Assembly (NCBI GenBank): GCA_941918925.1
Contig: OW799236.1
Location: 16,281,474-16,345,473, forward strand
Source of the DNA: Phyto melanocephala
Lineage: Eukaryota; Arthropoda; Insecta; Diptera; Rhinophoridae
Length of the DNA stretch: 64,000 nucleotides
Direction: 5' to 3'
Shown here piece after piece: positions 55,452-64,000 of this stretch (the stretch's first letter is position 1; the number at the start of each line of letters is the position of its first letter). Below the pieces are notes generated by a model. The model ran no database searches. It saw only the letters and a program-made list of their open reading frames with translations, and was not told the origin of the DNA. The position numbers and the translations under genes were made by a program.

Positions 55452-57399
55452 TATTGTTCAGAAATGTTGTTAAAAAGGCTTAAATTATTGAAAAGCTGTT
55501 ACAAATGTTAAATTTCAGTTAGGCTTACTAAGCTTTAATAACTGAAGTAAAAGCCAGCATTTAAATGGGGCTATAATATTATTAAAGTATAGAAGAATAA
55601 AAATAAATAAATAAATAAATATTTTGTTAATTTAATCCCCAAAGTATGCAGCAGTATTTTGCATTTAAAGTTTTAAAAGATCCTTGAACAAGAAATTTTG
55701 TTTTAAATTGTTTATATTTCCATGGTTTATTTTTTTAATTAATGTTTTAAAAAAATGAACACTTGTATTAACAAATCCATAGGTTGACAGATTCAAAACT
55801 GTAATAATATCATTCAATGTTAGATAAATGCATCAGTTCTTTTAAGTAAATGTTTTTAATTTCTTTTTTTTCCAAAATATTGTTATATTCGCTTAATAAT
55901 GATTTTTATTTTTTTTATTTTATTTAATTTTTTTTTTGTAGAATTGGACTTTTTATTACTTCTATTTGAATATCTTATATACAAACAACTATGCGTGTGT
56001 TGCTCAAAACAATAGTATAAAACAGGAATCAAAAAAAAATTTTTTTTTAATTGAAATTAATTTGTTTTAGAGGCGAAATATAGGTGTATACATTATAATT
56101 GAAAAAAAGTTACATAATTTGATTTTTTAAAAAAATATTTTTTTTTTGTTTAAATTTATTTTAATTTGTTTTGGTGTCTTTCCTAATTGCAAAAACGTAC
56201 TAAATATGAAGGTGCCAATTATTTTAATTTTCCATTATTATTTCTTCTATCTGTAGTTGCTTCATAAATTTAAAATAAAATTTTTATTTACAATTTATTT
56301 GCTTACTAATTAAAACGTGTCAAAATTATAGAAATTTGTTTTTAAGTTTCTAAATTCTTTTATATTTCGTTATTTAATCTACTGCTATTCATAGTGTCAT
56401 TTGCTTAAATAGATTTTGTTAAGGTATATAAGTATGTATTTATTTATATGTTTGTGTGTGTGTGTGTGTGTATTTTAAGTTTAAATTTTAACTATAAGTT
56501 TTTATTTGTTCTACAATTAGTATCACGATTGTCTTTTTAAAATCAATTTATTTTTTTTTTATTATAAAAAATATTAAAAAAAAAAACTAAGAAATTATTT
56601 AACATTATAATATCTGTATCCACTCTTGGATAACCCACTAGTTGATACGTATATCTATTCAGCTTTAATAATGGCGTTAACATACAACAGCCCTGTATGT
56701 GTGGTTGTGTGAGATGAAAGTTAACATTTTGATAAGTTCTTCATAAAGAGCTGTGCAAAATGTTCTAGAAGTTATGTGTGCTCTCTGACACTATTTAAAA
56801 ACACCTTATTTCAGTAAAAACAATAACAAAACAAAAATAACCAAATATTACACTCTCTAAGAGAAATGAATTATCACTCGAAGATCTTATCTCTACAGAT
56901 TTGTTAGTGTTTGTGTTTTCAAACAAAGTAGGATATCAAAACAAAATGCCACAATAAAATAAAGAAACAGTACAGCATAGCAAAAACCTCGAGTACAATA
57001 GAACACATACCGAAAACGTTAAAAAAATATTAATGGGCAGTGTTATGAAATGACTATATTTAGGGCAGTTTAAAGGGAAAACATCTTCTTATAATCCAGT
57101 TTTTAATATATTTGGATTCACCTTATTGCATAACATTAAAAGTTAAAATCCTTATGCTAGTTTTGTTTTAAATAAGTGTTACGTAAATTTTATATGATTA
57201 AATTTTTTTTTGTTATTATTTTCTCTTTGATGAACTTAAACAACTGGAACACTTATGCCCGTTGTACCAAATCTCCTCAACAGCCTACTCCCCAGCAAAA
57301 AAATTTTAAACTAGTTCAATGTGAATAACATTTTTCATGACTTCTGATTTATAAGTGCAAAAGGAGGCATGTGGAATGACCTCTTCAAGTTCAAAACAC
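55452..57399. other. AT-rich non-coding
   Basis: Nothing recognised apart from a (GT)n run near 56454-56471 and homopolymer tracts. Confidence 0.4.
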
Positions 57400-57624
57400 T
57401 TAGGCCCATTATTACAACTTGCCGTTAGTTAAATTCAGGATTTTTTCGGACCTATAAATGGCTTTGCATTATATATCCTTCATTTATTATTTTTTTGTTC
57501 ATTAAATATTATCATTATTAATAATAATAACAATAAAAAATGGAAGTTGTAATAATGCGAAGCTATTTATCGGGCACAAACAATCCTACCTTTGACTAAA
57601 GGCAAGTTGTAATAATGGCCCTTA
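57400..57624. mobile_element. PIF/Harbinger-like MITE, 219 bp
   Basis: The element 57403-57621 starts GGCCCATTATTACAACTTGC and ends in the inverse form (GGGCCATTATTACAACTTGC on the other strand). TTA flanks it at 57400-57402 and 57622-57624. A second, inner GAAGTTGTAATAATG near 57543-57557 repeats part of the terminus. Confidence 0.75.
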
Positions 57625-57748
57625 GAATTTGTTAATGTGCTTCAAACTACATGCAAAAGCATTAAAAAAATATCTTAAATAGTGCATGTAAAAAAACATT
57701 ATTAACTCATGAAACATGGGATTCTTTTCATCTACTATACATGCGTTC

Positions 57749-58482
57749 TACACGCAAAGAAAAAATATGGTTGTGGTAACCACAATTAAAGAGCGACATA
57801 CTATGATTGAATTGTATGATTATCGTTAAACATACAATGGTTACCAGTTATCATTATTATGTGTAATTTAAGCATCATTCAATAATCATATATATGACTA
57901 TAATTGAAATTGAAAATCTTAGCTTTTTTACGGCAAATTATTGTCTTTTGCTGTAACATACAAATATTGATTGTACTTACCAATTTAATTGCAATTTTTA
58001 TATCAATATTTTTTTACATTTTCTTATTTACTTGTAAATTTTCTTTAATTTTTTAAATTTTTGTTCAATTTTTTGACTTCTCAAACCTTTAAAATAATAA
58101 AAATTTATTCAGCAAGAAGAAGAACCGTTGAAATCATATTATTATTAAAAACTCCTAGCTTGATTGCTTTGTAATCATACTGTTGTTTCAACTGTTATTT
58201 AATGATTGTTTGAAATTTGTAATGCTTTTGAATATAATGTTATTTTTTCGCATTAATTTTTTTTTAATCTCTACTATTTTTAAATGACAACCATTTTGAA
58301 ATTTTTACGAAAAGTAAACATTAAATGTTACAATTCAAACAAATGCTTGATTATCATGACAAAATATATGATGAAATTAAACCAAAATAACTGTTACTTG
58401 CTTTCGACAACCAAATATTTTTATAGAAACTATAATATGACCGTCGTGATCATGTCGTAACCATGGTTTTTCTTTTCGTGTA
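57749..58482 (+). mobile_element. TA-flanked MITE, copy 3
   Basis: Element 57751-58480, 730 bp, same family and orientation as copy 1 (31720-34593). The right terminus has lost a few bases (TTTTCGTGTA instead of TTTGCGTGTA). Confidence 0.8.
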
Positions 58483-58974
58483 TGCACTAAGTAGAATGAA
58501 GTGAATTTTATTAATATCTTCATATAAACACATGTTCTCTTATGATAAGTTAATGTTAAAAACATTTTTGTTTTACCGAAATTGAGCCATTTCATCATGG
58601 ATTGAACTCATGCCTTCATGCATTTTTTTGCATGTCTTTTTCTGCTGGGCTACAGTGAAACTTAAAAGATTTTTTCAACAACATCCGGCAATACAATAAA
58701 ATATTCCGATGTTATATATAATTGCTTTTCAATAATGAAAAAATATGTTGTAAAAAGCCAACGATTTTGTCATAAACTGCAGATAATGAAGTTTTCGCCA
58801 ATTAATACAGCGGGCGTAAATGGGTTAGTGGTTGAAATATTGTAGAAATCGTCGATTTAATAATCTTTTGGAAATATCGATTTAAATATACTGTTTAAAG
58901 CATACAAGCGAAAAATTCTCTACAAGTATCTCCAATGGTAACAGTGTAACGGATCCAAGTATGTAGTCGGTTCT
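58483..58974. other. Non-coding, nothing recognised
   Basis: AT-rich sequence between two transposon remnants. Confidence 0.4.
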
Positions 58975-60337
58975 TTAACCCTAGAAGCCTAACCTATTTT
59001 AGTAATACATAAAGCTTAAACATATGTCTCAGAGGCGTACATGTACTAATAAACCCTGTTGAAAGCGGTGTAAATACTTTTTTTTAATTTGAATCTAATT
59101 TGTATGTATTATCTCCCTTTTTATTTGTTATGAATTATTGTATACTATTGAAGTATTTGAATTTTTATAAAATGTCATTCTTCCCTTCTCTGCACGGACC
59201 ATGCTGAATTCCTTTATTGTAACGAGATAAAAATAACGAGTTTTTTAGCCGAAAGCGCCAAAACTATGAAATTTATTCACTACTATTATTATTAACTTTT
59301 CAACGCTCAACCAGGCCAGACGTCTCTTATAAAGGACTCGTTTAGAGAATATCTCAACCTTTACATACATACATAAGTATTAATAAATAATGTAAGTTCT
59401 TTGATACAAGTTATTTTGTTGTTCATATTTAATTGGCAAAAGCTCAAGTACCCTTTGCTGTTTTCTCATTATCAACGCCCTTTCCCTCTAACCAACTGTT
59501 CATTTGTAATCCCTACAAAATATTTCCCTAATATTATAGATATGTATTTTTGAACAAATTGGTTCGGGTTTATTTATAATTTATACAACCCTTTTTATAA
59601 AAATGTAATCATTGCATTTTTAAACATGGTCCTTCGAACCGGATTTGAACCAGTACTAAATTGCACTTAGTAATATAGTTTGTTTTTAATGAAATTTTAT
59701 ATTGCGCGAACTATGGTCATTGCTTTCTGTGTTCTGTGAGATAATGTGCCCTTACTGGTTGACAAAATATGTCCATTCTTACCACGAAGAATTTTGTCAG
59801 AAATACGATATATTCGTTCGGAACTGAAACGTCAGCAATATCGACATCTTCTTCAGTGCAGGAATTTATTTGTATATCTTCAGTATCGCAGCTGTTTTCA
59901 TCATTGTTTTCAACGTTCTGGACTCAGTTCTCTTCTTCTTCTTCTTCTAAAGCTAAATCGTCTAAATAAACGTGATCTTCTTCGCATAAGATGGCAAAAA
60001 TATCGTCCACGTTCAATTTATTATATCATGACATATTCACAAGTTCTACAAGATTTATACGGAAATAATAAAGCATAAAACAACCAAATATTTAAAGAAC
60101 ACAATCGTAACGAAAACTTACATAAAGCCTAAACATACGTCTCATAGGCTTGTTATACGTCAAAAACTCAAAAGTGGTTGAGTTTGGAGAAGAGCGACAA
60201 GAGCACGATTGGCCAGAAACAATCGAATACTGACTTGACTAAAAAGCACGAGGTGTTAACTTCAATCGTTTAAAAGAGAAAGAGAGTTTTAAAATGTATA
60301 AACGCCTCGCAGACGTAGGTTAGGTTTGTAGGGTTAA
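58975..60337 (-). mobile_element. piggyBac-like element, 1.36 kb, deletion derivative
   Basis: TTAACCCTAGAAGCCTAACC at 58975 faces the inverse of TTAACCCTACAAACCTAACC at 60337. TTAA sites and CCCTA termini indicate piggyBac. Subterminal AAACATATGTCTCAGAGGCG (59019) has related boxes at about 60135 and 60305 (ACGTCTCATAGGC and GCCTCGCAGACG). A transposase N-terminal remnant lies at 59760-60030. The element is of a different subfamily from that at 7589-15495, judging by the terminal sequence after CCCTA. Confidence 0.78.
59755..60030 (-). pseudogene. piggyBac-like transposase, N-terminal remnant
   Basis: On the minus strand 60008-59930 reads DDIFAILCEEDHVYLDDLAL followed by six Glu residues, Asn and a stop. 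Acidic sequence continues (NDENSCDTEDIQINSCTEED), and in another frame ILRGKNGHILST appears, corresponding to the GK.G..W block that opens the conserved piggyBac core. The acidic N-terminus, followed by GKNG, is the usual layout. The rest of the DDE domain is deleted, and a stop and a frameshift break what remains. Confidence 0.6.
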
Positions 60338-61322
60338 TTTAAAGCCGCTCGTTATAACTATTTTGTAACTTCTAGAAGATAATATTCAAAACTTAGAGAA
60401 GTAATTTAAATTTTGTTTCCGTGCTTAATCAGTATTTCGCAATAAGCCTGTTAATTATTTTCAAGTCTAAACTTAGTCAAAAGAATTTGAAATTAGCTAA
60501 TTTTAATAAAAAAATTTTAATTTTCTAAAATGTACATGTGTTTACTTATATATACCACTGTACATTGTTTGTTATTTATATTAATTTAAAACGCGAAAAT
60601 TGTGTTTTATTTATAATACATATTTAATTTTTGTTTAATATTTTTGTTGCAAATTTCTTTTTATTTTAATTATATTGTTGCAGTTGTTGTATGCTTGGCT
60701 AAAGTTTGTTCGGTTTAGGTAACTAAATTTGAATATTATTCATAAACTAATTATACTTAATTAGGGGTTTTAGTTTCTATTATTTCTATATTTATTTTTA
60801 TTTAATTATATTAGTTATATATTTATATATTCATATATTTATCTATATTGTTTTGCAATACAATAGGTATTTTAGGAATCAATGGCCCTTTTTCTCGTTT
60901 TGTTTTTTATTACAATTAATTTTTATTTTTTTTTTTAATTTTAATTACTTATGAAATAAATTCCTTAAATGGCATAACATTCTTACATTATCTATTTACT
61001 TCGTGTGTAGCTAATATATTAAATATTTTTTTTTTATTCAGGGGGGTATAAAACTTTAACAATCTTTTACTTTATTTATATTAATTTTTTTTTTAATTTC
61101 AAACTGTACACCTGTAGCTTTTTATTTTTAATAATTTATACAATAAATACACTGGGGGGAAGGATTTTTTTTATTTTTTGTAAAAAATCTTTAAATCCTT
61201 TTTCATAATATTTCTCTACTATTTCTTCATTGGATTAACACTTACTTGTTTAGAGAAACAGCTTTTTCTTAGTTCTAAATTAAAGTTTTGTTTATAGTAT
61301 TTTTCCACAAGTTCTAAGATTA
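60338..61322 (-). other. Probable 3' UTR or downstream region of the LRR gene
   Basis: AT-rich sequence directly after the stop codon of the LRR gene on the minus strand. Several AATAAA-like signals are possible on that strand, and none can be chosen from sequence alone. No other gene is seen. Confidence 0.35.
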
Positions 61323-61496
61323 TCAAAGTGTTATACAAAACAGCGGCACAATAATCACTACAAATGAAATGAGAAAGAGTTTTTCGCTGGAACTACTTAA
61401 AGCACTGGCTTGGCATAGCAAGTCCTCAGGGAAGATTTCCAATATGGGCAATTGTTTGCCGGAGGTGGGATCATGGCAGGTATTGGCACGGGCTCG
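61323..61496 (-). CDS. LRR cell-surface protein, last coding exon
   Basis: The exon encodes 57 residues and a TGA stop (61323-61325). The acceptor is TTTCTAATTTCAG with the exon starting at 61496. The donor exon at 63398 ends on a complete codon (phase 0), so the frames join as VQ then RARANTCHDP. It supplies the third and fourth Cys of the LRR C-terminal cap (NTCHDP and DLLCQ). The protein then ends in a small-residue stretch (SALSSSSE) and a hydrophobic run, LFLISFVVIIVPLFCITL, that reaches the C-terminus without a basic tail. That is the pattern of a GPI-anchor signal, as in the insect LRR proteins connectin and chaoptin. A terminal membrane helix is the alternative. Confidence 0.85.
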   Translation of the reverse strand, partial: RARANTCHDPTSGKQLPILEIFPEDLLCQASALSSSSEKLFLISFVVIIVPLFCITL

Positions 61497-63397
61497 CTGA
61501 AATTAGAAATAAGAAAATAAATTTATTTTTTTATTATTTAAAAATAAACCAATTCAAAAATAGTGTAATTAGAAAAGTAAAAACAAAAAAAACGCTTACG
61601 CGTAAATCACTGTATATTAGTGGTAGCTGTAAGGTAAGATAAAAAAAGGAAAATAAAAAAATTAAATGTTAAATCAAAATAAAATTAAAATAAAATTTAA
61701 ATAAAATTAAATTTTTCTTTAATTAGAAAATAAAAAATTCCTAACTAGCTAGTATAAATAGTTATTGTGCACACTATTACATATCTTTAGTTAAACAAAT
61801 CTAAAATAGTCTTGGTTTTAGTCTAAATTCAGAACCACAGCCTTATAGTCTGTATTCTAGTCCATAATCTGAGTAGACTTCATCCAAAGGTCTGGGATAT
61901 AATTCAATCAATGGTCTTAACTATACCTATACTAAGTTAGCATTTTGCAATAGAGACAACTAATAATTGTCAGATTATTAAAACTACAACACAACGCAAC
62001 GTTCTGCGTAACGTTAACCCTCCATCATGAACATGTATCAGACCAGACATTTAACGAATTTAACTGTGATTTAAATATATTTCTGATTTGGCTAGGCGTT
62101 TGAGTCTCCAGGTACCCTCTACATATATTGTTAACTCTCGTTTTATGAAAAAACGCATTAAGATAAGAAATAACAAAAATATGTATGTTTTTTTCTTCTA
62201 TACATTACATATGTAGCATATGAGTCTGGCCTGATACACACATATTTTCTATGAATAATAGTGTGTCTGGCCGGAACATGTGCATGACAAAAGTTGAAAA
62301 AAAGCCACAACGAAGAATATTTTTGGATTACTTGTCGAATTTAGGTCGATATCAATTCATTTTAGTACCAGGAGAGTACAATTAATAAATGTTTGGTTGA
62401 CGCAATCATCGTTTCATATTTTCTTAACAGCGACTTTGGTTATATCATCACTCTTAATGGCTAGCGCTATGGTTTGATGATAAAAAACATTTTTCAGCCT
62501 TGGCATTAACGAAATGTGCTTTCAACAAGATGGAGTGCCATATCACATAGATTATTATGCTCGAGCGATTCAAGGGCATCTCACGTGTTATGAACTAGCC
62601 ACTGATCTTGTAATATTTGAACCCGTTTAAGTGAATAAACCGCACGGGTCAAATACAGACTTTTATATACACCAAAGTCATGTGGAATGCGCCATATCAG
62701 AATAGTGTCACCCAGGCAGTCCCGGTGGATATTTTCACGTTCTTTAGAATCAGTAGAAGTTTGTAGCCAATTATGGCCTAGAGGCTTGGTTACCGAAATT
62801 TAAATAAATAAATAAATAAATAAAATTTAATTTAAAATTTATGGCTAGAAGGCAATTAAGGAAAGACCTTTTGTATATATTCCTTTGTTGGTATACTTCA
62901 AATATATAGTCTTCTTCTTCAAGTGTTGGCTATATTGTAATTTAATGGTTCTATAATCACATACTGTTATAGTCTGGGAAATAGTTTAGTTTAGGTAAAT
63001 CATAGTTTTAAATATTATCTATTCTAGTCTGGATAGTAATCTTGTGCTTAACATATAGTCTAGATCAAATTTAGAGCTAAAGCTACATATAGTGGCTAAT
63101 TTAGAGCATAGACGAATTTTAGTAAAAAAAACATGGATAGTCTACTTTGTTTTCCGAACAAAAACAAAGTCAAAAGTTGTAACTTATAGCACGCTACCTG
63201 GTTTACTATGCGTTAACGGCCAACTTAATGTGAAAGAAATATATTTTGATAAGACGTCATGTCTTGCCCACGTTTTCATTGATTTAGAAATTAAATCTAT
63301 TATCTTGCCTATCGTCAATAGGACAATATATCATCCTCTGAATTTCTAGTCCACATCGCAGCAAAACTATATATTTAAAAATTTTTATTTAACTTAC
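61497..63397 (-). other. Intron of the LRR gene (1.9 kb)
   Basis: The GT at 63397 (CAG then GTAAGT) and AG at 61497 bound an AT-rich intron. It contains a mariner-like transposase relic at about 62510-62790 and no other recognised feature. The frame at 63092-63349 on the opposite strand is not supported. Confidence 0.8.
62505..62800 (+). pseudogene. mariner-like transposase fragment in the intron
   Basis: 62514-62625 reads MCFQQDGVPYHIDYYARAIQ then GHLTCYELATDL, resembling the QQDGAP.H....R..L block around the second catalytic Asp of mariner/IS630 transposases. Downstream, FSRSLESVEVCSQLWPRGLV in one frame resembles the C-terminal R.D.C...NG..IE tail. Stops intervene. The match is short, so the call is tentative. 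Confidence 0.45.
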
Positions 63398-64000
63398 CTG
63401 CACCATTTTCTTCATGTCATCCTTTTGTATGACCTTAATTTGTGCCGATTCCCTTAGCCACCGCCTCAGCCAATGACCGAACCACACCAAGCCGCACTCG
63501 CACTCTAAAGGATTATGTGAGGTATCCAAGCCGCCCATAATGCTGCGCGTTCCCACTGTATCCCAATACGTTTTGTTAGGATAAAAACTGTCCGCCGCTA
63601 AGGCGTTAATTTTATTGTGAGAAATATCTATAGATAAATGAGGCACTGAGCGAAGTGTGTAAAAAATGCCCGGAGGTAGGTCGGAAATTTTGGTGTGTGA
63701 TATTTTAACTTGTAGTTTTTGGTTGCGCGCCAGACCCTCAAAAGCATCCGCGGAAATTGTTTGAACATTGCCACCATATAGTTCCACCAATTGTAGTTTG
63801 GTATTGTTGGCCAGTTTCTGGAATAACAGAGGACTTATGTTGGAATCTAAGCAGTGCAGTCTTAGCTCTTTTAGCCCAGGTATGCGAGATACTATGTCAC
63901 CTAGATTAGAATGAGCTGTTAGCTGAAGTTTTCTTAATGACTTTAGTTTGCTAAAGGCCAGAGGGTTGATGATTTTTACATCTAGTAAATTGAGATCTGA
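63398..64000 (-). CDS. LRR cell-surface protein, penultimate coding exon (runs off the window)
   Basis: The exon is open from the window edge (first complete codon at 64000) for 201 codons to the splice donor at 63397. It encodes LRR units with the L..L.L pattern: INPLAFSKLKSLRKLQL, RIPGLKELRLHCL, LFQKLANNTKLQLVELYGG, ISADAFEGLARNQKLQV, DLPPGIFYTLRSVPHLSIDI and NKINALAADSFYP. The start of an LRRCT cap follows: NPLECECGLVWFGHWLRRWL. The cap's last two Cys are in the next exon. The N-terminal part, any signal peptide and most repeats lie beyond the window. The domain order points to a secreted or membrane-anchored adhesion-type protein. I do not recognise the exact orthologue. Confidence 0.9.

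Noticed and set aside
59630..59670. TTCGAACCGGATTTGAACC as a tRNA T-arm
   Set aside because: No acceptor stem, D-arm or anticodon arm can be drawn around it, and it lies inside a piggyBac-like remnant.
63092..63349. 85-codon plus-strand frame
   Set aside because: It lies in the intron of the LRR gene, antisense to it, with no domain.

Overview
The window is AT-rich eukaryotic DNA, and it looks like the genome of a higher fly (brachyceran, probably a calyptrate such as a blow fly or house fly). The evidence is INE-1/DINE-1-like Helentron remnants, a Jockey-type non-LTR retrotransposon, piggyBac-, Tc1/mariner- and PIF/Harbinger-like elements, and an insect-style leucine-rich-repeat gene with GT-AG splicing. 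Only one host gene is supported: the last two coding exons of an LRR cell-surface protein on the minus strand at the right edge (61323-64000). The rest is intergenic or intronic DNA built from transposable elements inserted into one another. Layout: 0.35-0.7 kb, a small Harbinger-type MITE. 1.3-1.6 kb, a diverged tandem duplication. 1.9-2.1 kb and 3.0-4.3 kb, an 11-bp minisatellite and a decayed inverted patch of it. 7.6-15.5 kb, a decayed piggyBac-like element (TTAA-CCCTAG ends, transposase C-terminus still readable) that has taken up a DINE-1-like element, a possible further TIR element and a nearly complete 5-kb Jockey-like retrotransposon. 18.05-26.07 kb, an array of 542/547-bp repeats. 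26.5-27.4 kb, a second possible ribozyme relic and a Tc1-like pseudogene. 30.1-31.0 kb, a fragment of an RNase H-bearing non-LTR element. 31.4-35.0 kb, a three-deep nest (DINE-1-like inside a TA-MITE inside another TIR element). 35.7-40.6 kb, another MITE copy, a Tc1-like transposase split by a hAT-like MITE, and a 122-bp tandem element. 44.3-45.5 kb, a further Tc1-like copy. 46-54 kb, a cluster of DINE-1-like elements including one inserted into the 5' end of its sibling. 55-60 kb, four more MITE or transposon remnants. 61-64 kb, the LRR gene. The most notable object is the 18-26 kb array. Every monomer, including one inverted monomer at the head, carries the same 68-nt sequence, which folds as a type I hammerhead self-cleaving ribozyme: CUGAUGA and GAA core boxes, a two-part stem I (GAGUG/CACUC and CCGAU/AUCGG), a 6-bp stem II and a palindromic stem III (AAUGCAUU). 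The organisation resembles animal retrozymes and ribozyme satellites: tandem transcripts could cut themselves into about 542-nt monomers. There are 15 copies (14 plus, 1 minus), flanked by a 16-bp direct repeat that could be a target-site duplication. A weaker Penelope-type hammerhead-like motif lies 0.4 kb beyond the array. Functional claims here are inferences from the sequence and have not been tested.
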